Assembly: GCA_045595445.1 (NCBI GenBank)
Contig: JAZOAK010000023.1
Location: 45,499-109,498, forward strand
Source: RGIG3009 sp045595445
GTDB lineage: Bacteria > Bacillota > Clostridia > Oscillospirales > Acutalibacteraceae
DNA: 64,000 nucleotides
Direction: 5' to 3'
Shown here: piece by piece, positions 15,641-23,326 of the stretch
Layout: each line of letters starts with the position of its first letter
Numbering within the stretch: position 1 is the stretch's first letter
Notes under the pieces: generated by a model
What the model saw: only the letters and a program-made list of their open reading frames with translations
The model's database searches: none
Told to the model about the DNA's origin: nothing
Translations under genes and position numbers: made by a program

Positions 15641-16858
15641 TCACTTCTCCTCCTTTACGACGTCATGGTCGATGATAGCTTTGGCGGGAACGGTCGCACC
15701 CGCGCCGACCGTAACACCCGAGGCGATCACGGCGACTCCCCACTCATCCAGTTCTTGCATATCCTCCGGTCGCATACCGACCATTGCCTTTTCTTCAACA
15801 ACCGCGTTTTCTGCAACGATGGCGTATTGCACTACCGCGTCCTTTTTCACGGTAACGCCCGGCATAATGATAGAGTCACGGATTTGTGCCCCCTCCTCAA
15901 TGGTAACGCCGGCAAACAGCACACTGAAATCCACGTTACCGTGAATTTCACCGCCCTCAGAGATCATACTGTTCTGTACTTTGGCGGTGTTGCTGATGGA
16001 ATGCGGCGGCAAACCGGTTGTACGGGAATAGATACGCCAGGTATCGTCCGACAGATCCAACGGAACCTTGGGGTTAAGCAGATCCATATTGGCTTCCCAC
16101 AAACTGTCGATGGTCCCCACGTCTTTCCAATATCCCTCGAAGCGATACGCGAACATCCGCTCACCCGCACCCAACATGGCAGGCAACACGTTCTTACCAA
16201 AATCGTTTTGTGAGTTCGGATCGTTCTCGTCTGCCGTGAGATACGCCTTTAATTTTTTCCAATTAAATACGTAAATACCCATGGATGCTAAATTGCTTTT
16301 CGGATTCTTCGGTTTCTCCTCGAATTCATACACCGTATTATCAGGGTGCGTGTTGAGGATGCCGAAACGGCTCGCTTCCTCCCACTCCACCTCAATAACC
16401 GCAATGGTGCAATCGGCATTATTCTTCTTATGTTCCGCAATCATTTTGGCATAATCCATCTTATAAATATGATCGCCCGAAAGCACCAACACGTATTCGG
16501 GATCGTACCGTTCGATGAACACCATATTCTGATAGATCGCGTTGGCGGTTCCCTTGTACCAGTCCGCCCCCTTGTTGCGCTGATACGGCGGCAACACGTG
16601 AACGCCCGCCCCCATACGGTCGAGATCCCACGGCTCGCCCGAACCGATATAGTCACTCAACTCCAATGGTTGATACTGTGTCAGCACACCGACCGTTTCA
16701 ATGCCGGAGTTAACACAGTTGGACAGCGGAAAATCAATGATGCGATACTTGCCGCCGTACGGAACGGCGGGCTTGGCAACGGTGGTTGTCAGCGCATACA
16801 AACGACTTCCCTGCCCACCTGCGAGCAGCATTGCTACACATTCTTGCTTGCGAAACAT
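15641..16858 (-). CDS. glgC: Glucose-1-phosphate adenylyltransferase (ADP-glucose pyrophosphorylase)
   Basis: GlgC makes ADP-glucose from glucose 1-phosphate and ATP, the committed step of glycogen synthesis. The 405-residue protein has the nucleotide loop AGGQGSRL (13-20), KPAVPYGGKYRIIDF (29-43), LSGDHIYKM, FEEKP and a C-terminal beta-helix domain. It is the first gene of the operon, led by a ribosome binding site AAAGGGG and the promoter at 16894-16922. Confidence 0.95.
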   Translation of the reverse strand: MFRKQECVAMLLAGGQGSRLYALTTTVAKPAVPYGGKYRIIDFPLSNCVNSGIETVGVLTQYQPLELSDYIGSGEPWDLDRMGAGVHVLPPYQRNKGADWYKGTANAIYQNMVFIERYDPEYVLVLSGDHIYKMDYAKMIAEHKKNNADCTIAVIEVEWEEASRFGILNTHPDNTVYEFEEKPKNPKSNLASMGIYVFNWKKLKAYLTADENDPNSQNDFGKNVLPAMLGAGERMFAYRFEGYWKDVGTIDSLWEANMDLLNPKVPLDLSDDTWRIYSRTTGLPPHSISNTAKVQNSMISEGGEIHGNVDFSVLFAGVTIEEGAQIRDSIIMPGVTVKKDAVVQYAIVAENAVVEEKAMVGMRPEDMQELDEWGVAVIASGVTVGAGATVPAKAIIDHDVVKEEK

Positions 16859-16893
16859 AGAAAGACCCCTTTCAAGACATATTGTCCATATTC

Positions 16894-16922
16894 ATCATAT
16901 CAAACCTTCTCATAAAAATCAA
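16894..16922 (-). promoter_or_regulatory. Promoter of the glgC-glgD-glgA operon
   Basis: On the minus strand TTGATT (16922-16917) and TATGAT (16899-16894) have a 17-bp spacer. The rest of the 230-bp gap up to the mazF terminator shows nothing else recognisable. Confidence 0.8.
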
Positions 16923-17051
16923 GCACATTTTGGTTGTTTTCCGAAAATGTTATAAGTCGTATCGGTTAGTTATTGTGCAATTTAGCCAAAAATCGAGTCA
17001 TATTTTTCTCAAGTCTTCAGTATAGCAGAAGCAGCATAAAAAATACGGTCG

Positions 17052-17082
17052 AAAAAAATCACCCTGATTGAAATCAGGGTGA
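17052..17082 (-). terminator. Terminator of mazF
   Basis: On the minus strand TCACCCTGAT pairs with ATCAGGGTGA around TTCA, followed by seven T, five bases after the mazF stop. Confidence 0.93.
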
Positions 17083-17086
17083 AGTG

Positions 17087-17434
17087 TTACATAAGACCAA
17101 AGCTGATCTGTAAGGCATGATCAATGCGCGTCATGGCGGTATCGTCGAGGCGACCCATATGTTCACGCAGACGTTTTTTATCAATGGTACGGATTTGTTC
17201 GAGCAGTACAACAGAATCCCGCGTAAGCCCGCTCCCCTCAGTATCCACCTGAATATGCGTCGGTAAACGTGCCTTATCTTTTTGGCTGGTAATCGCAGCA
17301 GCGATCACAGTAGGGCTGTGGCGATTACCCACGTCGTTCTGAACAATGAGAACGGGGCGTGTTCCCCCTTGCTCCGAACCGATAACCGGACTGAGATCGG
17401 CATAGTAAATATCTCCGCGGCGAATGTTCATCAT
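17087..17434 (-). CDS. mazF: MazF/PemK-family endoribonuclease
   Basis: The 115-residue product has the family signature RRGDIYYADLSPVIGSEQGG (5-24), RPVLIVQND and TRDSVVLLEQIRTIDKKRL, matching the chromosomal NdoA/EndoA branch of Firmicutes. It cleaves single-stranded mRNA at short motifs and is normally held inactive by MazE. No antitoxin gene lies beside it: upstream is a divergent DUF47 gene and downstream only the terminator. GGAGGG precedes the two adjacent ATG codons (17434 and 17431). Confidence 0.92.
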   Translation of the reverse strand: MMNIRRGDIYYADLSPVIGSEQGGTRPVLIVQNDVGNRHSPTVIAAAITSQKDKARLPTHIQVDTEGSGLTRDSVVLLEQIRTIDKKRLREHMGRLDDTAMTRIDHALQISFGLM

Positions 17435-17567
17435 CGCGTGTCCCTCCTTTTTATCTTCCGAAAATAGTTTGTCCTTAAATTCGGTCTCTTAATCATTGTA
17501 TGCTCGTCCAACGGATTTGACATAAAAGACAGACGATGCACATACGATGCAAAAAGGGGGAACAAAA

Positions 17568-18116
17568 ATGGGAATTGCCGAAGATATTTACGCACGATGC
17601 CGCGTGTGTACCGACAAGGCGACAGCCGTGCTGATTGATATGATTGACAACCATACACTCGAACCGACGGCGGTGCTTGCGCGACGCACGGCGGCAGATA
17701 TTGCAGGTGATACGACGTACGCGTTGCTCTGCCGCGCCTTCATCACGCCCATTGATCGTGAGGACCTATGGTTACTGCGAGAAGCTGCCGAACACGTGTG
17801 GTGTACGGCGGAGAATACAGCTATACTGCTGTATCATTGCGGACGGCAATTGCCCGGTGCGTGTGAACCTGTTGTTCGTGGGGCAGCCACTTGCTGTACG
17901 GCAGCAGGACAAGTCGCCGAGGTGTTCCCAAGTCCTGATACCATCGCGCAGCAAATGCGCGTACTGCGTGAAGCACAGCACACCTGCCACATAACCTTGC
18001 ACAACTGTTTTGCAGACGTGACCGTACGTCGCATCTGTGAAAGTGCGTTTCGTGTCATCGATTCGTGCGAGCAATTGATCGCCGTTTTACGCTATACGGC
18101 AATGAAGAACGGATAA
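17568..18116 (+). CDS. DUF47/PhoU-like protein
   Basis: The 182-residue product appears to be an all-helical PhoU-like protein of the DUF47 group. The telltale stretch is FITPIDREDLWLL (about 58-70), close to the DUF47 pattern TPFDREDI. Family members often sit beside Pit phosphate transporters and adjust phosphate or metal uptake, but no transporter is adjacent here. ATG 17568 follows AAGGGGG; an in-frame start at 17547 lacks a site. The product is unusually cysteine-rich for a cytosolic protein. Confidence 0.75.
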   Translation: MGIAEDIYARCRVCTDKATAVLIDMIDNHTLEPTAVLARRTAADIAGDTTYALLCRAFITPIDREDLWLLREAAEHVWCTAENTAILLYHCGRQLPGACEPVVRGAATCCTAAGQVAEVFPSPDTIAQQMRVLREAQHTCHITLHNCFADVTVRRICESAFRVIDSCEQLIAVLRYTAMKNG

Positions 18117-18123
18117 GAACCCG

Positions 18124-18155
18124 ACCCGCCAGCGCAATTAAAATTGCGGGCGGGT
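18124..18155. repeat. Inverted repeat after the DUF47 gene
   Basis: ACCCGCC-AG-CGCAATT pairs with AATTGCG-GGCGGGT around a 2-3 nt loop, with a 2-nt bulge. No T run follows, so it is an RNA hairpin or protein site rather than a typical terminator. Confidence 0.6.
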
Positions 18156-18184
18156 GCCCCGGAACCTTGTTGTATTCACAATAA

Positions 18185-18221
18185 AAAAACAGCCTTTCCA
18201 AAAAGGAAAGACTGTTTTCTT
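18185..18221. terminator. Bidirectional terminator between convergent genes
   Basis: AACAGcCTTTCC pairs with GGAAAGaCTGTT around five A, with A and T tracts on both sides. It separates the DUF47 gene from the XRE/membrane gene that ends at 18225. Confidence 0.8.
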
Positions 18222-18224
18222 GTA

Positions 18225-18806
18225 TCAGGATTTTTTCTTACGAATACGGAAACTGAGAAGTACCACCAGTTGGGCAGGCACCCACAGGAAAACCAAAGAC
18301 CACAGATCCGAAACATGGGAACGAAAAATAAAATACACCAACGCAAACAAGGAAGCGACCAGCAACGAAACGGTCAGCACGTTATAGCGTCCGCGTTGCC
18401 ACACACTGTTGAGCACCAACAAGGTAATCAGCGACACCGGTACGGCAGACAGAAACACTAACCAGATCAATTTACCAAGTGTCCAATGCAGGATCAAGAA
18501 CAATAGAATCGCCAACGTCCAAATGCCCACCAGGCAAACCCCGGTCACCATAGACGGACTGTAATGGATCTTGGCGGTTTTGCCGTCCCAAGCATCGTGA
18601 GAGGTAAGCAACCAATCCACCGTCACACCGAACAGATCCGCAATCGCCTTGGCAACCGCCAGATCCGGCATTCCCTCCGCGCGTTCCCACTTGGAAACCG
18701 ATTTATCTGAGTAATTGAGCGCTTCCGCAAGCTGTGCCTGCGTCATACCGGCATCGGTGCGCAAGCGAATCAGGTTACCCGCAAACACGTCTTTAATCTG
18801 TTCCAC
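18225..18806 (-). CDS. XRE-type regulator with a membrane domain
   Basis: Residues 10-68 are a helix-turn-helix of the Cro/C1 type (MTQAQLAEALNYSDKSVSKW), followed by LFGVTVDWLL. Residues about 85-185 hold four hydrophobic segments and the chain ends in basic residues, so this is a membrane-tethered DNA-binding protein. The GTG at 18806 is chosen because AAAGGAG lies eight bases upstream; a longer frame would reach into the ATP-grasp gene without a ribosome binding site. It overlaps that gene by 14 bp as the last gene of a four-gene operon. Its signal and targets are unknown. Confidence 0.82.
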   Translation of the reverse strand: MEQIKDVFAGNLIRLRTDAGMTQAQLAEALNYSDKSVSKWERAEGMPDLAVAKAIADLFGVTVDWLLTSHDAWDGKTAKIHYSPSMVTGVCLVGIWTLAILLFLILHWTLGKLIWLVFLSAVPVSLITLLVLNSVWQRGRYNVLTVSLLVASLFALVYFIFRSHVSDLWSLVFLWVPAQLVVLLSFRIRKKKS

Positions 18807-19680
18807 GATCAGTTCTCCTTTCTTCCAAGCGTAGGACTTCTTCCACGATCGCCCCTGCAACGTCCACACCGGTACAAGCGGTGATGCCCGCCATTTGCGC
18901 GTTGGAATTGACCTCACAAACCAATCCGCCTTTTAGCAAATCCACACCGCCGAAGTGCAATCCTAATAAGCGACAGCAACGCACCGCGAGCGTTTCTTCC
19001 TCAGGTGTGGGAGTATACGCAAGTGCCTTGCCGCCGTGTGCGATGTTCGCGCGAAAATCCGAAGGGTTTTCCCGCTTCATGGCGGCAACTACGCGGTCAC
19101 CGACCACGTACAAACGCTTATCTTCACCTGCCGCATCGCGGATAAATTCCTGCAACAAAAACGGGCGATGGTGCATGCCGTACGCAAGCGTACGAAGTTG
19201 CTCGCACGTTTCAGCCAAATAGACCTGCTCACCAAGCGAGCCGAAGCACTCCTTGACCACCAACGGAAACCCAAGTTCGCTTTCCGCCGCGATTAAAAAC
19301 GATTCAATCGGTTCGGCAACCTCAACGTAGGTCATCGGAGCAAGCAGGGTTTTCGGCATGGGGATAGCGTTCTCCGCCAGCACGCGGTGCGTTTCACTTT
19401 TATCATCGCACAATGCGACGGCGGCGGCGGAATTGTATACCGAAACACCGGCAGACTCCAAGGCACGCGCCAAGCGCGTATCCTTATCCCAAAACAACAC
19501 CACGTCACCCGCACGGACAGGCTCCACCGACACCGCGGGTGCCAACGCAACAGTACATTCCGTGTTTTTAAGAACGCGCACATCCACACCTGCTCGCAAC
19601 AGTGCGGCTTCCAGCCGTTGAACCGGGTCGGGCGGAAACGCATTCCAAAAGCCGTTATAAATCACAAAATACGTTTTCAT
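18793..19680 (-). CDS. RimK-like ATP-grasp ligase
   Basis: The 295-residue product is an ATP-grasp enzyme of the RimK/LysX type, which joins an amino acid or amine to a carboxylate with ATP. Visible hallmarks are the ATP-binding lysine region FPLVVKECFGSLGEQVYL (near 163), FLLQEFIRD, and the C-terminal metal site FGGVDLLKGGLVCEVNSNAQM. The N-terminal 95 residues are a typical pre-ATP-grasp fold. The substrate is unknown. It overlaps the CDF gene by 4 bp, so translation is coupled. Confidence 0.83.
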   Translation of the reverse strand: MKTYFVIYNGFWNAFPPDPVQRLEAALLRAGVDVRVLKNTECTVALAPAVSVEPVRAGDVVLFWDKDTRLARALESAGVSVYNSAAAVALCDDKSETHRVLAENAIPMPKTLLAPMTYVEVAEPIESFLIAAESELGFPLVVKECFGSLGEQVYLAETCEQLRTLAYGMHHRPFLLQEFIRDAAGEDKRLYVVGDRVVAAMKRENPSDFRANIAHGGKALAYTPTPEEETLAVRCCRLLGLHFGGVDLLKGGLVCEVNSNAQMAGITACTGVDVAGAIVEEVLRLEERRTDRGTD

Positions 19681-20840
19681 GTAAAACTATGCTCCATGGT
19701 TAACACAACAAACAATCGCGGATCCACCAATTGCAAGCGACGCTCAATTTCCGCTTGCAAATCGGTTTTTTGGTACTTAAACGGAACCACCACGTCAAAA
19801 ATCACGTTAATGCGCTGCTCACCGCGCACCAGACGAAAATCATGAAGGCTCAGAGCGGAATCAATGTCTTGCAAGATCGTCTCGGTCAAGATCCGCAACT
19901 CCCGCACTTGTTCATCCTGTGTATCCACCGGATCCATGTGAATACACGCCGTGATATTAAGCTCATGAACCAAACGGCGCTCGACGGCATCGACCAACTC
20001 ATGGCTGTGCAAAATGTCACCGTGCGCCGGCACTTCCGCGTGCAACGACACAATACAGCGACCGGGACCGTAATTGTGCACGATAAGATCGTGAATACCA
20101 ACGATCCCTTCGTTTTCAAGCACAATGCGACGAATCTGCTCTACCAGTTGCGGATCGGGTGCCTCACCGAGTAATGGCGACAGCGTTTCTTTCATTACCG
20201 AGAAACCGGACCAAATGACAAACAGTGAAACCGCCGCACCAACGTAACCGTCGATCGGAAGATCGGTAAAACAGGTAAACACTGAGGAAAGCAATACCAC
20301 CAAGGTACAGATCACGTCGTTGCGGCTGTCCGTTGCAGCCGCTATCAGGGTGTTCGACCGAATGCAGTCACCGATCTGTCGATTAAAGTGTGCCATCCAC
20401 AGTTTCACAAGGATGGATGCCACCAAAATCACCGCCGTCACCCACGAAAAGGCAGAAACAGACGGCTCTAAGATCTTTTCAACGGCACTTTTCGCAAGTT
20501 CAATACCTGCAAGCATAATCAGCGCCGCCACAGTCAATGCAGACAGATATTCCATCCTTCCGTGACCAAAAGGGTGTTCCTCATCCGGCGGTGACCCCGC
20601 CAAACGGAAACCAACCAACGTCACCACGGAAGAACCGGCATCCGACAAGTTGTTAAACGCATCGGCAATAATGGCAACACTGCCGGAAAGAGCACCGGCA
20701 AGCAACTTAAACAAAAACAGCAGAACGTTTGCCGCAAGGCCCGCCACGCCGGCAAGCTTGCCGTATGCAGTACGGACGGAAGGCGCCGTAATGTTTTCGT
20801 GATCCCGAACGAAACGGCGAATCAACGCTTTGGTAAGCAC
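19677..20840 (-). CDS. Cation diffusion facilitator (CDF) metal exporter
   Basis: CDF proteins export Zn2+, Fe2+, Mn2+ or similar ions by proton exchange. The 387-residue product has six hydrophobic segments in the first 215 residues, with the metal-site stretch IADAFNNLSDAGS (58-70). A cytosolic domain of about 80 residues follows, with IHDLIVHNYGPGRCIVSLHAEV. There is an extra C-terminal region of about 80 residues beyond the common 300-residue length. Metal choice cannot be read. It overlaps the Nudix gene by 19 bp and the ATP-grasp gene by 4 bp. Confidence 0.92.
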   Translation of the reverse strand: MLTKALIRRFVRDHENITAPSVRTAYGKLAGVAGLAANVLLFLFKLLAGALSGSVAIIADAFNNLSDAGSSVVTLVGFRLAGSPPDEEHPFGHGRMEYLSALTVAALIMLAGIELAKSAVEKILEPSVSAFSWVTAVILVASILVKLWMAHFNRQIGDCIRSNTLIAAATDSRNDVICTLVVLLSSVFTCFTDLPIDGYVGAAVSLFVIWSGFSVMKETLSPLLGEAPDPQLVEQIRRIVLENEGIVGIHDLIVHNYGPGRCIVSLHAEVPAHGDILHSHELVDAVERRLVHELNITACIHMDPVDTQDEQVRELRILTETILQDIDSALSLHDFRLVRGEQRINVIFDVVVPFKYQKTDLQAEIERRLQLVDPRLFVVLTMEHSFT

Positions 20841-21373
20841 TTAAAATCCTCCCCTTCCGCGAGATCACGACCAATGACCTTACCGATCGCCTCAAACACA
20901 AAACGGAAATATCCCGCTCCGTAATGATGAAATTGACGGCGACGTAACATCTCCGCCAACTGTGCAACCGTAACCCATCGTGCTTGCGATACCTCCTCGC
21001 GTTGTAAACGCATATCCGGTACCGCAATATCACGGCGTACCAAAAACACGTCACACAGCGAGTTGCGGCGCACCAAACGACCGAGAAACTCAAATTCCGC
21101 GTCCGGCAGTTGAATACCCAATTCCTCACTCAACTCGCGTCGCGCTGCATCCGGACTTTCCTCCCCGGCGATGACAGAACCGCTGGTAACCGCCCAGATG
21201 TTCGGCATCAATTTGCGGTGCTTTGAACGGCGCTGAATCAGCACGCGATCAACGGAGTTGACGACCCAAATATGAACCACTTTATGGTGTTCGCCCGCGC
21301 GCAACCGCTCACCGCGCCGAATCGTACGACCAAGCGACACACCGTTGCGATCGAACAGATCCCAGTGTTCCAC
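20822..21373 (-). CDS. Nudix hydrolase
   Basis: The 183-residue protein carries a complete Nudix box starting GSVIAGEESPDAARRELSEE (near 66-85) and ending LGI, fitting GX5EX7REUXEEXGU. The surrounding sequence (LFDRNGVSLGRTIRRGERLRAGE at the N terminus and a late tryptophan/tyrosine-rich region) resembles the YfcD/isopentenyl-diphosphate isomerase-like branch of the family. It hydrolyses an X-linked nucleoside diphosphate or similar; substrate unknown. It is the first gene of the operon Nudix-CDF-ATP-grasp-XRE. Confidence 0.9.
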   Translation of the reverse strand: MEHWDLFDRNGVSLGRTIRRGERLRAGEHHKVVHIWVVNSVDRVLIQRRSKHRKLMPNIWAVTSGSVIAGEESPDAARRELSEELGIQLPDAEFEFLGRLVRRNSLCDVFLVRRDIAVPDMRLQREEVSQARWVTVAQLAEMLRRRQFHHYGAGYFRFVFEAIGKVIGRDLAEGEDFKCLPKR

Positions 21374-21448
21374 GTATCATCAACTCCTTTCCAAGCAATA
21401 TCTCCTTATATTTTACCTTCTTTTGGCATAAATGTCCACCTTTTTTTA

Positions 21449-21477
21449 TTGACACGACAACAGACTTTGCGTACAAT
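21449..21477 (+). promoter_or_regulatory. Promoter of tlyA
   Basis: TTGACA at 21449-21454 and TACAAT at 21472-21477 are 17 bp apart. Transcription starts near 21484, which rules out the in-frame ATG at 21490 as a well-led start. Confidence 0.88.
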
Positions 21478-21510
21478 GGTAGGTATATTATGAAAGTGAG
21501 GTGTGCCGCC

Positions 21511-22308
21511 ATGGAAAACGTACGCTTGGATGCGCTGGTACGAGAGCAGTTTTGTGTATCACCGGAAGAAGCAACCGGTCTTATCATGGCGGGACGTATT
21601 TGGATCGGTCACGTACCGATGGACAAGCCCGGCATGACCGTATCGGCAGATACGAAACTCACACTCCTTGAAAAACCGAAAAAATACGCCAGCCGTTCGG
21701 GATATAAACTGGCAAAGGCTTTGCAAGTGTTCTCGCCCGACGTCGCGGGTAAAATTGTCTGCGATATCGGCGCCAGCAACGGCGGCTTCACGGATTGCCT
21801 CCTGCAAAACGGTGCCGCGCACGTGTATTCCGTTGACGTGGCATACGGTATTCTCGCATGGGAACTGCGCAATGATGAACGCGTCACCGTGTTGGAACGC
21901 ACTAACGCCCGCAATCTGACCCCCGAACAACTCGGCGCGATGTGTGACCTTGTCACCGCCGACGTGTCTTTTATCTCGCTCACCAAAATATTCCCGGCGA
22001 TGCGGCGGGTACTGATTCCAAACGGTGTCGTTATCACGCTCATCAAACCGCAGTTCGAAGCCCAGCGCCATCAACTCGGCAAAAACGGCGTACTTAAAGA
22101 TCCTGCCGATCTGCCGCCGCTGTTGTGCCGTTTGTTTGATTCAGCAGCAGAAAATGGGCTGTACGTAAAAGACTTAACCGTATCCCCCATTCACGGCACC
22201 AACGGAAACGTGGAATATTTAGCATATTTTGAAAGTGACGCGCCGCTTGACAGTGAGCAGCAACAACACCTGATCGATAAAGCGCTGGCCCAAACGCCGG
22301 ATGATTGA
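21511..22308 (+). CDS. tlyA: TlyA-family rRNA 2'-O-methyltransferase / hemolysin-like protein
   Basis: TlyA methylates ribose 2'-OH groups of rRNA cytidines. The product (265 residues) has an N-terminal S4 RNA-binding domain (1-58; MENVRLDALVREQF) and a FtsJ-like methyltransferase domain with SAM motif DIGASNGGFTD (85-95) and the catalytic tetrad region K66, D151 and K179 (ADVSFIS, LIKPQFEA). The ATG at 21511 follows GTGAGGTG. In many Firmicutes tlyA lies beside argR and recN, but here it is followed after 8 bp by a serine-hydrolase lipoprotein gene. Confidence 0.93.
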   Translation: MENVRLDALVREQFCVSPEEATGLIMAGRIWIGHVPMDKPGMTVSADTKLTLLEKPKKYASRSGYKLAKALQVFSPDVAGKIVCDIGASNGGFTDCLLQNGAAHVYSVDVAYGILAWELRNDERVTVLERTNARNLTPEQLGAMCDLVTADVSFISLTKIFPAMRRVLIPNGVVITLIKPQFEAQRHQLGKNGVLKDPADLPPLLCRLFDSAAENGLYVKDLTVSPIHGTNGNVEYLAYFESDAPLDSEQQQHLIDKALAQTPDD

Positions 22309-22316
22309 GGTAACGT

Positions 22317-23276
22317 ATGAAACGAGTATTGTGTTTAATGGCAGCATTGTGCCTACTTTTGACGGGATGTGTCGGCAATACGACACCCCCCACCACGTCG
22401 TCCACGACCGATACAACCGCATTTATCACAACAACCACGACGACGGAAGCCACTACCACAACCACAACGATCACAACGGTGAGTGGCTCTTTGAGCGTGG
22501 TCACAACTCAACCGAATAATCCCGACGGTTTTGCTTTAACCGATGAGCAAGTAGCCAACCTTGATGCGTTGATCGCTTCATACGAGGGCGAGGTAGCTGT
22601 TGGGTATTACGACATCACCTCCGGATACCAATACACGTACAAGGGGGATACGACCTTTGCCGCCGCCAGCCTGATGAAAGCGCCTTTTTGTCGCTATGTA
22701 TTGGGCATGGCAGAACAAAACGACATCGATCTCTCGTCAAGCGAGATGACCTACACCGAGGATATGCTTCTCAGCGGCACGGGCAGCATCAAGAACGCCG
22801 AATTTGGAACGGTATATACGCATGAGGAACTGATAAAACTCTGCATCCGCAAGAGCGATAACATTGCTTTCAAAATGTTGCGGCAGGTCTATCCGCCGGA
22901 GAGCTTTAAGCAGTATGCACGCTCCATCGGAATTACGGACATTTACGGCATCAAAAACGTCAGCAGCAGCAACATCACCGCTGTGAACGCCATCACCTAT
23001 ATGAAGGATATCTATTCCTACATCACAAGTGACACGCTGTACGGCCAAACGTTGGAAACACACATGCGCAACACCGTTTACCCCATGATTCGTTCCAAGT
23101 ACCCGGTCGTGCGTAAACACGGCTGGATGAAAGGTGCCTACCACGATATGGCGATCATCAAAGCCCCCCGCCCGTACATACTGGTCATCCTGTCCGATCA
23201 CAGCGAAGGCGCCGATGAAGACAAAGCCATGTTCCGCACGATCTCCGAAGCCGTAGAAGCCGTATCGGGAAACTAA
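22317..23276 (+). CDS. Serine hydrolase lipoprotein, class A beta-lactamase fold
   Basis: The 319-residue product starts with a lipoprotein signal ending LLLTGC (Cys18 lipidated). A threonine-rich linker follows (22-64), then a class A beta-lactamase-like domain with SLMK (Ser118/Lys121), SDN (180-182) and KHG (267-269) in place of KTG. The SxxK, SDN and KxG order is intact, so an active serine enzyme acting on peptidoglycan or a beta-lactam is likely, on the outer face of the membrane. No Glu166-type omega loop motif was found by eye, which favours a wall peptidase over a true lactamase. It is co-transcribed with tlyA. Confidence 0.85.
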   Translation: MKRVLCLMAALCLLLTGCVGNTTPPTTSSTTDTTAFITTTTTTEATTTTTTITTVSGSLSVVTTQPNNPDGFALTDEQVANLDALIASYEGEVAVGYYDITSGYQYTYKGDTTFAAASLMKAPFCRYVLGMAEQNDIDLSSSEMTYTEDMLLSGTGSIKNAEFGTVYTHEELIKLCIRKSDNIAFKMLRQVYPPESFKQYARSIGITDIYGIKNVSSSNITAVNAITYMKDIYSYITSDTLYGQTLETHMRNTVYPMIRSKYPVVRKHGWMKGAYHDMAIIKAPRPYILVILSDHSEGADEDKAMFRTISEAVEAVSGN

Positions 23277-23284
23277 TTCCACCA

Positions 23285-23326
23285 AAAAAACGCGTCGAAG
23301 GACATCTCGTCCCTCGACGCGTTTTC
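23285..23326. terminator. Bidirectional terminator
   Basis: ACGCGTCGA-GGAC pairs with GTCC-TCGACGCGT around ATCTC, with A and T tracts on both sides. It separates the lipoprotein gene from the convergent flavoprotein gene whose stop is at 23327. Confidence 0.88.

Noticed and set aside
22317..23276. Calling the lipoprotein a true beta-lactamase resistance gene
   Set aside because: The SxxK, SDN and KxG motifs are present, but KTG is KHG and no deacylating glutamate motif was found, so a wall-active serine hydrolase is the safer description.
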